Shown here one piece after another: positions 15,723-24,218 of a stretch of DNA of 33,425 nucleotides (positions within the stretch are counted from its first letter, which is position 1; every line of letters starts with the position of its first letter). The stretch covers positions 1 to 33,425 of the forward strand of contig CANCSL010000007.1 of the NCBI GenBank assembly GCA_947380835.1, read 5' to 3'. The notes under the pieces were generated by a model. The model searched no databases, was not told the DNA's origin, and was given only the letters and a program-made list of their open reading frames with translations. Source of the DNA: Actinomycetota bacterium. GTDB lineage: Bacteria; Actinomycetota; Actinomycetes; Nanopelagicales; Nanopelagicaceae. The position numbers and the translations under genes were made by a program.

Positions 15723-17896
15723 TTGTTAGTGACTCGATAGACGTCATAAACACCTTCAACTCCACGCACGGCCGAAAGCACCGCATCCAAGTGTGACGCA
15801 TCGGCCATTTCGAAAGTGAATCGAAGTACAGCGGTTCGATCTTTTGAGGTACTCACTGCGGCGTTAAGAATGTTGACATGTTGATCCGACAGAGTGCGTG
15901 TCACATCCGAGAGCAATCGGTTTCGATCCAAAGCTTCAAGTTGGATATTGACCAAAAAGAGTGTTTTGGCCGTGAGGTTCCACTTCACTGCAACGATTCG
16001 ATCTCCTTGATGCTCACGCAAATCAGAAATATTTATGCAATCGGTACGGTGAATAGAAACACCGCTGCCACGCGTGACAAAGCCTACGATTTCATCGCCA
16101 GGGACCGGAGCGCAACATCTGGCCAATTTCACCAACAAATCGTCGGAACCTTCAACTTCAACTCCGGAAGAGCCGCGGCGATTTTGAGCCACGGTATTAG
16201 GTGAGAGTAAATGGTCAATGCTGGACTCAGCATGAATTTCTTCATCACCCATAGCAGCTGACAATTTCTCGACAACCGCCTGTGCGGAAATGTACCCATT
16301 TCCGACTGCGGCATAGAGGCTTTCGATATCCGGATAACGCAAATCATGACTTAACTGCAGAATGGCTTGGCCGGCAAAGATCTTCTGAAGCGGAAGTCCT
16401 GCCTTTCGCATCTGCCGGGCAATAGATTCGCGACCAGCATCAATAGCTTCTTCACGGCGTTCTTTAGAGAACCACGCCTTTATCTTGGAGCGCGCCCTGG
16501 GTGACTTAACAAAGTTGAGCCAGTCTCGGCTGGGGCCGGCATTCTCATGCTTGTTGGTCACGACTTCAATTACATCGCCATTATTAAGAGGCGACTCCAG
16601 TGGGATAAGTTTTCCATTTACTTTAGCTCCGACGCAGCGGTTGCCGACCTCAGTATGAACTGCATACGCAAAGTCGACCGGAGTCGACCCGGCCGGAAGA
16701 GCAATAACGCTACCTTTTGGCGTAAACACAAATACTTCTGGAGTGCGCAAGTCGTACCGCAAAGTATCGAGGAACTCCCCTACATCTTCAGTCTCTTGTT
16801 GCCATTCATGCAATTGTTTCAACCACAACATGTCTGTTCCGGCCTGAGGGGAATCTGAACTTTCACTCTTGAGCTTGTATTTCCAGTGCGCAGCAATTCC
16901 ATACTCGGCCCGAGCATGCATATCGAATGTTCGAATCTGAATCTCGACTGCCTTACCGGTGGGACCTATCACTGTTGTGTGCAGTGATTGATAAAGGTTG
17001 AACTTCGGCATTGCAATGTAATCCTTAAATCGCCCTGGAATCGGACTCCAGCGCGCATGAATTGCACCCAAAACTCCATAGCAATCACGTACGTTTTCAA
17101 CGAGTACTCGAATGCCTACCAAATCGTAGATCTCGTTGAAATCGCGGCCACGAATGACCATCTTTTGATAAACGCTATAAAGATGCTTCTGGCGACCGGA
17201 TACCTTGGCAATGATGCCATCGACCTTGAGATCTCCTTCGACCAGTCCGACAACTTCATCAGTTAACTTGCTGCGGGAAGGCGAACGATCAGCAACCAAA
17301 CGTTCGATTTCCTCAAATTTCTTTGGTTCTAGAACTTGGAAAGAGAGGTCCTCTAGCTCCCATTTGATGGCATTCATACCCAGCCGATGAGCCAAAGGTG
17401 CATAGATATCTAAGGTCTCTTGCGCCTTCCTATGTGCAGTCTCGGGCGAAACGTATTGCCATGTGCGCGCATTGTGAAGTCGATCTGAGAGTTTGATGAC
17501 CAACACCCGAATATCTCGAGACATCGCAATCACCATCTTGCGGAGCGTTTCGGCTTCTGCGGTGGGGCCGTAGGTGAGTTTGTCGAGTTTCGTAACGCCG
17601 TCAACCAAATCGGCTACTTCGTCACCGAAATCGTGTCGAATTGTCTCTAACGTTATCTTTGTATCTTCAACGGTGTCATGTAAAAGAGCCGCCACTATGG
17701 TGGCTGGATCCAAACCGAGTTCCGCCAAAATCTCGGCTACGGCAACTGGATGGGTTATGTACTCCTCGCCAGATTTACGCACTTGTCCCGAATGAGCCAA
17801 ACGAGCAGATTCGAAAGCTCGCTCTATCTCGTCAGAATTGAAATCCGGGTGGCTACTTCGTAGGCGCGCGACCAGAGGTTCAATCATCACGTCCAT
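15719..17896 (-). CDS. rel: Bifunctional (p)ppGpp synthetase/hydrolase
   Basis: Stringent-response enzyme, 725 aa. The hydrolase domain has H49, the HD pair H73-D74 with E77-D78, and LSDRLHN (136-142). The synthetase domain has D258 in EIYDLVGIRV, RFKD (289-292), YQSLHTTVIGP and E318 in AVEIQIRT. RFKD follows the RxKD signature of bifunctional Rel/SpoT enzymes, unlike ExDD of dedicated RelA. A TGS domain (about 386-446), a Cys/His zinc-finger-like segment (C594, C595, H616, C620) and a C-terminal ACT domain (about 645-725) complete it. The start is taken as ATG at 17896, with AAGGG about nine bases before. A second ATG three codons later is possible. It follows secF by 19 bases. Confidence 0.96.
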   Translation of the reverse strand: MDVMIEPLVARLRSSHPDFNSDEIERAFESARLAHSGQVRKSGEEYITHPVAVAEILAELGLDPATIVAALLHDTVEDTKITLETIRHDFGDEVADLVDGVTKLDKLTYGPTAEAETLRKMVIAMSRDIRVLVIKLSDRLHNARTWQYVSPETAHRKAQETLDIYAPLAHRLGMNAIKWELEDLSFQVLEPKKFEEIERLVADRSPSRSKLTDEVVGLVEGDLKVDGIIAKVSGRQKHLYSVYQKMVIRGRDFNEIYDLVGIRVLVENVRDCYGVLGAIHARWSPIPGRFKDYIAMPKFNLYQSLHTTVIGPTGKAVEIQIRTFDMHARAEYGIAAHWKYKLKSESSDSPQAGTDMLWLKQLHEWQQETEDVGEFLDTLRYDLRTPEVFVFTPKGSVIALPAGSTPVDFAYAVHTEVGNRCVGAKVNGKLIPLESPLNNGDVIEVVTNKHENAGPSRDWLNFVKSPRARSKIKAWFSKERREEAIDAGRESIARQMRKAGLPLQKIFAGQAILQLSHDLRYPDIESLYAAVGNGYISAQAVVEKLSAAMGDEEIHAESSIDHLLSPNTVAQNRRGSSGVEVEGSDDLLVKLARCCAPVPGDEIVGFVTRGSGVSIHRTDCINISDLREHQGDRIVAVKWNLTAKTLFLVNIQLEALDRNRLLSDVTRTLSDQHVNILNAAVSTSKDRTAVLRFTFEMADASHLDAVLSAVRGVEGVYDVYRVTNN

Positions 17897-17915
17897 TGTC
17901 GCGAACCCTTAAGCG

Positions 17916-18998
17916 CTAGCGACGACGAGGTTTGCGCTTTGGTTGGTTACGTGGACCACGCACTCGGTCGGCCTTCACATCAGCTGAACTAACAGCACGA
18001 ACGGAAGTCTCAACCACAACAGTTGACGTCGAGGCACCCGTACGAGTTGCAACGCGCTTGGCCAAAGCCTGCATAGCCGGTTCACGCTCGCGCAGAGAGG
18101 CCAAAATAGGTGAGGCGATAAAGATCGATGAATAAGTACCTGTTGCAAGACCAATAAAGAGGGCCAGCGAAAGATCTTTAAGAGTGCCTGCGCCAAGAAG
18201 TCCGGCACCAACAAAGAGGATTGAGGCAACTGGCAGCAGCGCAATGAGCGAGGTGTTAAATGATCGAACCAGAGTCTGGTTTACAGCAAGGTTAACTGCT
18301 TGCGAGTAAGTGGTCTTTCCGGTGCTGGTGATGGTCCGAGTGTTCTCACGAACTTTGTCGAAAACAACCACCGTGTCATACAAGGAATATCCCAAAATCG
18401 TCAGAAATCCGATAACAGTTGCTGGTGTTACATCAAAACCTACAAGAGCATAGATTCCAACCGTAATGAAGACGTCATGAACAACAGCTGCGATGGCGGC
18501 TACCGCCATTTTTGGTTCGAAGGCCAGTGCCAAATAAATCATGACCACGAAAATGAAACCAAAGAGTCCATAAAGGGCTTTATGAGTGATCTCTTTACCC
18601 CATGATGGTCCGATGCTTTGCGTATCAATCGAATCGACCTTGACGTTAAATTCCTTTGCAAGAGCATCTTGCACGGCATTGGAAACAACGTTTGTAAGAG
18701 CACCAGTTTGAACTCGGATCTTATTCGATCCAATTTTCTGAATAACGGTCTCTGAAGTTACGCCGGCAGATGTGAGCGCCGTACGAGCCTGAGCGATTGT
18801 CGGGCTTGAAGTTGTGACAGTAAATGCGGAGCCACCTTTGAATTCGATACCCAAATGCAAACCTTGAGTAAAGAGCGCAATAGCGGAGACGGCGATAAGA
18901 ACAGCTGAAACGCCATACCAACGACGACGTTTGCCAATGAAATCTATTGAAGTTTCGCCACGGTGCAGACGACCGCCAATGCCAGTTAGTGAACTCAT
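17916..18998 (-). CDS. secF: Protein translocase subunit SecF
   Basis: Proton-motive-force-linked partner of SecD that assists late stages of Sec export. The protein is 360 aa, with a first membrane helix at about 27-45, the GIEFKGG motif (50-56) opening the extracytoplasmic P4-type domain, and a C-terminal bundle of five helices. That bundle includes GFLTILGYSLYDTVVVFDKVREN and NQTLVRSFNTSL. A basic, probably cytoplasmic tail ends in PKRKPRRR. It starts three bases after the secD stop, with a strong ribosome site (complement of 19007-19013) that lies in the last codons of secD. It is complete and typical of actinobacteria. Confidence 0.96.
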   Translation of the reverse strand: MSSLTGIGGRLHRGETSIDFIGKRRRWYGVSAVLIAVSAIALFTQGLHLGIEFKGGSAFTVTTSSPTIAQARTALTSAGVTSETVIQKIGSNKIRVQTGALTNVVSNAVQDALAKEFNVKVDSIDTQSIGPSWGKEITHKALYGLFGFIFVVMIYLALAFEPKMAVAAIAAVVHDVFITVGIYALVGFDVTPATVIGFLTILGYSLYDTVVVFDKVRENTRTITSTGKTTYSQAVNLAVNQTLVRSFNTSLIALLPVASILFVGAGLLGAGTLKDLSLALFIGLATGTYSSIFIASPILASLREREPAMQALAKRVATRTGASTSTVVVETSVRAVSSADVKADRVRGPRNQPKRKPRRR

Positions 18999-19001
18999 CG
19001 A

Positions 19002-20555
19002 CTACGCCTCCTTTCCTGTTACAACACCCAAGCTCTTGGCCGACAATCCCGAAAGCGGTCTGCCAGTTGCGAAATATGGAATTCTTGAGAGCACGGTCAT
19101 GATTGGCTTGGTGAAGAAGAAAACTACGACCAAGTCAACCAAGGTGGTTAACCCCAAAGTGAAAGCGAATCCACGCACTCCGCCAACAGCAAAGAAATAG
19201 AGCAGCGTCGCTGCAATAAGAGAGACAAAGTCCGCTACAACGATGGTGTGTCGAGCACGTGCCCAACCAGCTTCAACCGCTGTGCGCAAAGTGCGACCAT
19301 CGCGCACTTCATCCCGGAGACGTTCGAAATACACGATGAAGGAGTCCGCAGTAATACCGACAGAAACGATCGCACCTGCGATACCGGCCAACGTCAAGGT
19401 GAATCCAATCCATTTTCCGAGAAGCAGGAAGGATAGATAGGTAATTACCGAAGCAACGAGCAAGGATCCGAAGGAAACCAGGCCCAATCCCTTGTAGTAA
19501 AGAAGTGAATAAAGCAGAACCAATCCGATACCGATCAATCCAGCGAGCAATCCGGCGTGGAGTTGGTCAGCACCAAGAGTTGGGGAAATTTGTTGAACTT
19601 CGCCACGATCAAATGCAAGTGGCAGAGCGCCATACTTCAGTACATTGGAGAGGTCTTGCGCATCAGTCTGCGTGAAGTTTCCGGTGATTTGTGCGTTACC
19701 AGTATTAATGGCTTCATTGATTCGAGGTGCCGATACAACTAAACCATCAAGAACAATTGCAACCTGATTTTGTGGAGTTGCTAATTTAGTTACTCGCGTA
19801 GTTAAAGCACCAAACTTGGTTGTACCTTCGCCATTGAAATTAAGAAGAACGTACCAACCACTTGCTCCTTGTTGATCAATTGCAGCTGTGGCCTTGGAAA
19901 CTTGACGACCAAGAACTTCAGCAGGGGCCAAAATATATTTGGCGTCTCCGGCTCGACTACAAGAAATAGTCACGGCGTCTGCGCTATCTCCGCCTCCACC
20001 TTGACGATTTGCGGCTTTCGTGCAATCCAGCGCGGCAAATTTTGCATCAAGTTCGGCTGTTACGCCGGTTGGATAGGTAGGTACCGTCTTTGCCGGTGAA
20101 GTTGCAGTTTTAGGTGTGGTGGCTGTGCTGGTAGCTGCGGATGTCGCATTTCCCGCGCCTTCCGCCAAAACCTGACGAAATCGAAGTTCGGCAGTTTGTC
20201 CTACGAGTTCGACTACGCGACGTCCAGTTTCACCCGGGACAGAAATAACGATTTGACGATTGGTGCCACTGCCTTGAGCTGATACTTCACTCTCGGCTAC
20301 ACCGAGGGAGTTAACGCGTTGGCGAATAATTGAAACCGCTTGATCAATCGCAGCGCTCGTTACTTTGCCGCCAGCGGAGACGCGCGGTTGCAGGGTAACG
20401 CTGGTGCCGCCTCGCAAATCCAAACCAAGTTTGATCTTGGTGGCTCCGGTGAACCCGGCCAGGACGCCAAAGGCGATCACAATTAGGGCAAGGATGGCGA
20501 TCGTCCGGCCAGAATGGCTCGGCGTCTTCATTGATTTAGGCGTATTGGCAGACAT
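19002..20555 (-). CDS. secD: Protein translocase subunit SecD
   Basis: Partner of SecF, 517 aa from the chosen ATG at 20555. The first membrane helix is at about 18-36, the LDLRGG motif at 45-50, then a large extracytoplasmic region. That region includes a low-complexity Ala/Thr/Pro/Ser stretch (about 134-165) and two cysteines (C178, C199) that could pair outside the cell. The C-terminal helices include GITADSFIVYFERLRDE (400-416) and the DLVVVFFFTKPIM end. The frame is open for 31 more codons upstream, but that part would run back into ruvB and has no membrane or family feature, so I exclude it. No strong ribosome site precedes the ATG. It follows ruvB by only 11 bases, and no yajC is present between them. 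Confidence 0.94.
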   Translation of the reverse strand: MSANTPKSMKTPSHSGRTIAILALIVIAFGVLAGFTGATKIKLGLDLRGGTSVTLQPRVSAGGKVTSAAIDQAVSIIRQRVNSLGVAESEVSAQGSGTNRQIVISVPGETGRRVVELVGQTAELRFRQVLAEGAGNATSAATSTATTPKTATSPAKTVPTYPTGVTAELDAKFAALDCTKAANRQGGGGDSADAVTISCSRAGDAKYILAPAEVLGRQVSKATAAIDQQGASGWYVLLNFNGEGTTKFGALTTRVTKLATPQNQVAIVLDGLVVSAPRINEAINTGNAQITGNFTQTDAQDLSNVLKYGALPLAFDRGEVQQISPTLGADQLHAGLLAGLIGIGLVLLYSLLYYKGLGLVSFGSLLVASVITYLSFLLLGKWIGFTLTLAGIAGAIVSVGITADSFIVYFERLRDEVRDGRTLRTAVEAGWARARHTIVVADFVSLIAATLLYFFAVGGVRGFAFTLGLTTLVDLVVVFFFTKPIMTVLSRIPYFATGRPLSGLSAKSLGVVTGKEA

Positions 20556-20566
20556 GGTTGGCAAGT

Positions 20567-21622
20567 CTAGGCATCTTGAGGCGGTGTGTCGAAAAGACCG
20601 GGCGCAAAATCGCTGCCGACGGGCGCCTTCTCTCCCAGGTGGCCCCACCCCAAGGAGGTGGCTACCCGGCCACGCGGAGTACGAGCGATAAATCCCATCC
20701 GAACCAAGAACGGTTCAGCCAAACTCTCAACAGTTTCTACCTCTTCACCGATAGCCATGGCTAGGGTTGAAATACCAACAGGGCCGCCTCGAAATCTGTG
20801 AATCAGAGCCTCGAGCACAGCCCGATCAAGTCGATCCAGACCCAAAGGATCCACTTCATACATCTCCAAGGCTGCCAGGGCGTGACTTTGAGTTATTGCA
20901 CCCTGACCATGCACTTGGGCATAGTCCCGAACCCGGCGCAGGAGTCGATTAGCCACGCGCGGGGTTCCCCGAGACCGCGTCCCTATTTCTACGATCGCTT
21001 CTTCGGAGATTTCGACCCCCATCAAACCTGCGCTTCTGCGAACAATGTGGCAGAGGTCGGCATCGGCATAGAAATCCAATTGGGCGGTGAATCCGAAACG
21101 ATCACGAAGAGGACTAGGAAGCAATCCCGCACGTGTTGTCGCGCCCACTAACGTGAAATGTGGAAGTTCCAAGGGAATTGCGGTTGCACCAGCACCCTTA
21201 CCCACGATGACGTCGACCCGAAAGTCCTCCATCGCCAAATACAACAACTCTTCGGCCGGACGGGACATGCGGTGAATTTCATCGAGAAAGAGAATCTCGC
21301 CCTCAACCAGCGAGGAAAGAATCGATGCCAAGTCACCAGCATGTTGAATCGCAGGACCGCTGGTAATTCGAATCGGTGCTGACATTTCGCTTGCAATAAT
21401 CATTGCCAAAGTCGTTTTACCTAACCCAGGCGGACCAGACAACAAAATATGATCTGCGGCTGAGTTTCGATTGCGCGCCGCAGAGAGAAGTAAATCTATT
21501 TGTGCAGCTACGCGCGGTTGGCCAGCAAATTCAGCTAATGACTTTGGACGTAACGCCAATTCATGGGCGAGCTCGTCATCTCCGGACGACTCTTCTACGC
21601 GCTTACCCTCGTAATCCATCAT
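20567..21622 (-). CDS. ruvB: Holliday junction branch migration ATPase RuvB
   Basis: Hexameric AAA+ motor that drives branch migration with RuvA. The protein is 351 aa. Visible are Walker A GPPGLGKT (63-70), Walker B FLDEIHR (112-118), the sensor region TLVGATTRAG, the arginine-finger region LRDRFGF, and a C-terminal winged helix (DRLDRAVLEALIHRFRGGPVG onward). The start overlaps the ruvA stop by one base (TAATG), and a second ATG follows at once, so either could be used. It is part of ruvC-ruvA-ruvB, directly followed by secD. Confidence 0.97.
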   Translation of the reverse strand: MMDYEGKRVEESSGDDELAHELALRPKSLAEFAGQPRVAAQIDLLLSAARNRNSAADHILLSGPPGLGKTTLAMIIASEMSAPIRITSGPAIQHAGDLASILSSLVEGEILFLDEIHRMSRPAEELLYLAMEDFRVDVIVGKGAGATAIPLELPHFTLVGATTRAGLLPSPLRDRFGFTAQLDFYADADLCHIVRRSAGLMGVEISEEAIVEIGTRSRGTPRVANRLLRRVRDYAQVHGQGAITQSHALAALEMYEVDPLGLDRLDRAVLEALIHRFRGGPVGISTLAMAIGEEVETVESLAEPFLVRMGFIARTPRGRVATSLGWGHLGEKAPVGSDFAPGLFDTPPQDA

Positions 21623-22221
21623 TAACCATTACCTCGGATCTGCAAGGCTCTTCGCAGGAGTGCAGGAATATCTGACGAGTCAAGGCCATTGGAAATCTCA
21701 GTCGCAATCTGGTCAAGTGCATCATTGGACTCGCGCTGAGTGAATCCCAAGTTAGTGAGAGCACCTTCAATTTGAGTTCGCCACGGCGAAGTCCCTGCGC
21801 GCTTTGGCGAATGGCCGTGAAGGTCGGCAACTTTTTCGCGTAACTCCAAAACTAAACGGGCCGCACCTTTCTTGCCCAACCCCGGGATACGTTCTAAATA
21901 GGCAAGATCTCCTTGCGAAATGGCGCTTATAAGTTCTGGTGCGTCATAAACACTCAGAGCTGATTGAGCAACTTTTGGACCAATTCCAGAGACGGTCTGC
22001 AAAAGTTCAAAGAGTTCTTTATCTCCAGCAGTTTCAAACCCAAATAGCGTTAGAGCATCTTCGCGAACGAGCAAGGTTGTGTTCAGCGAAACGTATGTCC
22101 CAACAACGAGAGAGGCCGCATACCTTGGCGAGAGAAAGACTTGAAGGCCCACTCCCCCAACTTCGACCACGGCGAAATTTAGAGAAGTGGATTTAATGGT
22201 TCCGCTGAGGGAGGCAATCAT
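21622..22221 (-). CDS. ruvA: Holliday junction DNA-binding protein RuvA
   Basis: Tetrameric junction-binding protein, 199 aa. The N-terminal OB-like domain (about 1-62) begins MIASLSGTI. The middle has two helix-hairpin-helix motifs, SGIGPKVAQSAL (about 78-89) and PGLGKKGAARLVLEL. A Ser/Gly linker leads to the small C-terminal RuvB-binding domain (about 150-199, ALTNLGFTQRES). The ATG overlaps the ruvC stop (ATGA) and the stop overlaps the ruvB start (TAATG). All three subunits are therefore translationally linked. Confidence 0.97.
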   Translation of the reverse strand: MIASLSGTIKSTSLNFAVVEVGGVGLQVFLSPRYAASLVVGTYVSLNTTLLVREDALTLFGFETAGDKELFELLQTVSGIGPKVAQSALSVYDAPELISAISQGDLAYLERIPGLGKKGAARLVLELREKVADLHGHSPKRAGTSPWRTQIEGALTNLGFTQRESNDALDQIATEISNGLDSSDIPALLRRALQIRGNG

Positions 22222-22757
22222 TTGGTCACCAACTTCTTCAAGCGCGCTTTCTCTTTTACAAGCGCAGCTTCTCGGCGCATATCGCCAGAACCCCGCCAGT
22301 GGTGGCAGATGGCCAATGCCAGTGCATCTGTACTATCCACGGGCTTCGGAATTTCATCAAGATTTAAAAGTCGTTGCACCATCTGAGCAATCTGCTTCTT
22401 ATCAGCGCGTCCCGATCCAGTTATTGCAGCTTTAACTTCTGTCGGTGTGTGCATTACAACTGGCAGACCAGCGCGAGCGGCAATCAAGAGTGCGACGCCG
22501 GCTGCCTGTCCGGTGGCCATTGCCGTTTTGACGTTGAGTTGAGAGAAGACCCGTTCTACCGCGATCACATCTGGCTGGAACTTTGCGACCCATTCGAGGA
22601 TCTGTGTTTCAAGTTCAAGTAAGCGGAGCTCTAGGGGCAAGTCTGGAGAAGTCTTGATGACGCCTACGCCAACCATGACCAGATTTTGAGCTCCGGCCTT
22701 ATCTACGATTCCAATTCCGCAACGCGTGAGACCAGGATCAATGCCAAGCACTCGCAT
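22218..22757 (-). CDS. ruvC: Crossover junction endodeoxyribonuclease RuvC
   Basis: Resolves Holliday junctions held by RuvAB. The protein is 179 aa, with the four catalytic acids in place: D7 (GIDPGLTRCG), E68 (AVERVF), D141 and D144 (VDSTDALALA). The ATG at 22757 is preceded by a purine-rich AAGGTGGGG ribosome site. An 83-base gap with an inverted repeat separates it from yebC, so the ruvCAB group could have its own promoter. The short Lys/Arg-rich end (KEKARLKKLVTK) is normal for the family. Confidence 0.96.
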   Translation of the reverse strand: MRVLGIDPGLTRCGIGIVDKAGAQNLVMVGVGVIKTSPDLPLELRLLELETQILEWVAKFQPDVIAVERVFSQLNVKTAMATGQAAGVALLIAARAGLPVVMHTPTEVKAAITGSGRADKKQIAQMVQRLLNLDEIPKPVDSTDALALAICHHWRGSGDMRREAALVKEKARLKKLVTK

Positions 22758-22780
22758 CGATACCCCACCTTCATCTCATT

Positions 22781-22805
22781 CGAATTGCCTGACGGGATCA
22801 ATTCG
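22781..22805 (-). promoter_or_regulatory. Inverted repeat upstream of ruvC
   Basis: Seven-base arms CGAATTG and CAATTCG are separated by 11 bases, in the 83-base space between yebC and ruvC. The near arm is 23 bases upstream of the ruvC ATG. It does not match the actinobacterial SOS box (CGAAC-N4-GTTCG). It could be an operator for another regulator or a leader hairpin. The repeat is seen; function is unassigned. Confidence 0.35.
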
Positions 22806-22840
22806 TACTAACGACGAGCCTAGCGAGTGTGCGTACCGGG

Positions 22841-23596
22841 TTATCCCAGGCTCGCCATTACTTCATCAGAGACATCGAAATTGCCGTAAACATTCTGAAC
22901 ATCGTCGAGTTCTTCGATGGCATCAATGAGTTTGAAAACTTTCTCTGCCGCCTCGGCGTCAAGTGGAACGGAGACTGAAGGGAGGAAGGAGCTATCCGCC
23001 GATTCGTAATCAATGCCGCCAGTTTGCAGCGAAGTTCGCACCGCGACAAGATCTGATGGCGCACATACAACTTCAAAAGAATCCCCAAGGTCATTTACTT
23101 CTTCGGCGCCAGCGTCAAGAACGCTTTCCAAAATTCGATCCTCGGTCACAGTCGCATCCGACTTGGCCACGATTATGACGCCTTTACGGTTGAACATATA
23201 GGAGACACTTCCCGGGTCGGCCATGCTGCCGCCGTTTCGAGTTACGGCTACGCGAACTTCAGAAGCTGCTCGATTGCGGCTGTCGGTTAAGCACTCGATC
23301 ATCAAGGCAACTCCGTTGGGGCCATAACCTTCATACATAATTGTTTGCCAGTCAGCACCGCCAGATTCAAGTCCAGCACCACGCTTGATCGCACGCTCAA
23401 TATTGTCAGCGGGCATGGAATTCTTTTTCGCTTTGGCGATGGCATCGAAAAGCGTCGGGTTGCCAATGACGTCAGCGCCACCAGCACGTGCAGAGACTTC
23501 AATCGCTTTAATGAGCTTTGCAAAATTCTTGGCGCGACGTGAATCGATGATCGCCTTTTTGTGCTTGGTCGTTGCCCACTTGGAATGGCCTGACAT
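22841..23596 (-). CDS. yebC: YebC/PmpR family transcriptional or translational regulator
   Basis: The protein is 251 aa. The N terminus carries the hallmark MSGHSKWATTKHKK, followed by RAKNFAKLIK, PADNIERAIKRG, the YEGYGPNGVALMIECLTDNR-like segment and GSMADPGSVSYMF. Members are known as DNA-binding regulators and, in some bacteria, as factors that ease ribosome stalling; which applies here cannot be told. The ATG at 23596 has an AAGGGG ribosome site (complement of 23603-23608) with six bases spacing. It lies 10 bases after pdxT and before ruvC, as in other actinobacteria. Confidence 0.95.
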   Translation of the reverse strand: MSGHSKWATTKHKKAIIDSRRAKNFAKLIKAIEVSARAGGADVIGNPTLFDAIAKAKKNSMPADNIERAIKRGAGLESGGADWQTIMYEGYGPNGVALMIECLTDSRNRAASEVRVAVTRNGGSMADPGSVSYMFNRKGVIIVAKSDATVTEDRILESVLDAGAEEVNDLGDSFEVVCAPSDLVAVRTSLQTGGIDYESADSSFLPSVSVPLDAEAAEKVFKLIDAIEELDDVQNVYGNFDVSDEVMASLG

Positions 23597-23606
23597 TTCT
23601 AACCCC

Positions 23607-24218
23607 TTATTTTCCTACCAGCAGATTCTGGCAAACCTGCTGAACAAAGTACCGATGAACCCGATTATCCCCTGAAATTTCCGGGTGGAAAGAGGTTGCC
23701 AGCAGGTGACCCTGCCTTACCGCCACGGGATGAAGCAACTCATCCTGAGTGACGGTGGCTAAAACTTCCACATTCTGGCCAATTTCTTCAACCCAAGGGG
23801 CTCTAATGAAGACTCCCTTGACTGCCCCGCCGTTGATCCCTTCGAAGTCGATATCCATTTCAAAGGAATCAATTTGACGGCCAAAGGCATTGCGCCTGAC
23901 GGTCATATCTATTCCCCCAAAAGTCTCTTGACCGCGAGCAGCATCAACAACTCGGTCGGCAAGCAGAATCATTCCTGCGCAAGATCCATAGACCGGCATT
24001 CCCGCAGAGATTCTCTTCTGCAGAACGTCGAAGAGGTCAAAACTTCGCGCGAGTTTGGCGATTGTCGTGGATTCACCGCCGGGAAGGACTAAGGCATCGA
24101 CTTCGGCGATTTCAGAGGCGCGCCTAATCTCCGTGGCCTCAATATCAAGATCCAGCGAATCTAAAGCTGCGATGTGTTCGCGAAAATCGCCTTGCAGGGC
24201 AAGGACGCCAATCTTCAT
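23607..24218 (-). CDS. pdxT: Pyridoxal 5'-phosphate synthase glutaminase subunit
   Basis: Releases ammonia from glutamine and passes it to PdxS. The protein is 203 aa. It has LALQGDFREH near the start, the GGESTTI substrate loop (48-54), the catalytic Cys C80 in YGSCAGMILLA, and the His/Glu pair H178 and E180 in FHPE. The full class I amidotransferase triad is therefore present. Its ATG overlaps the pdxS stop by one base (TAATG), giving coupled synthesis of the two subunits. Confidence 0.97.
   Translation of the reverse strand: MKIGVLALQGDFREHIAALDSLDLDIEATEIRRASEIAEVDALVLPGGESTTIAKLARSFDLFDVLQKRISAGMPVYGSCAGMILLADRVVDAARGQETFGGIDMTVRRNAFGRQIDSFEMDIDFEGINGGAVKGVFIRAPWVEEIGQNVEVLATVTQDELLHPVAVRQGHLLATSFHPEISGDNRVHRYFVQQVCQNLLVGK

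Noticed and set aside
20556..20648. Upstream extension of secD by 31 codons
   Set aside because: It runs back into ruvB, is Arg/Cys-rich without membrane character, and the expected cytoplasmic tail before the first helix fits the ATG at 20555.
22781..22805. LexA SOS box before ruvC
   Set aside because: Arms are CGAATTG/CAATTCG with 11 bases between, not CGAAC-N4-GTTCG.
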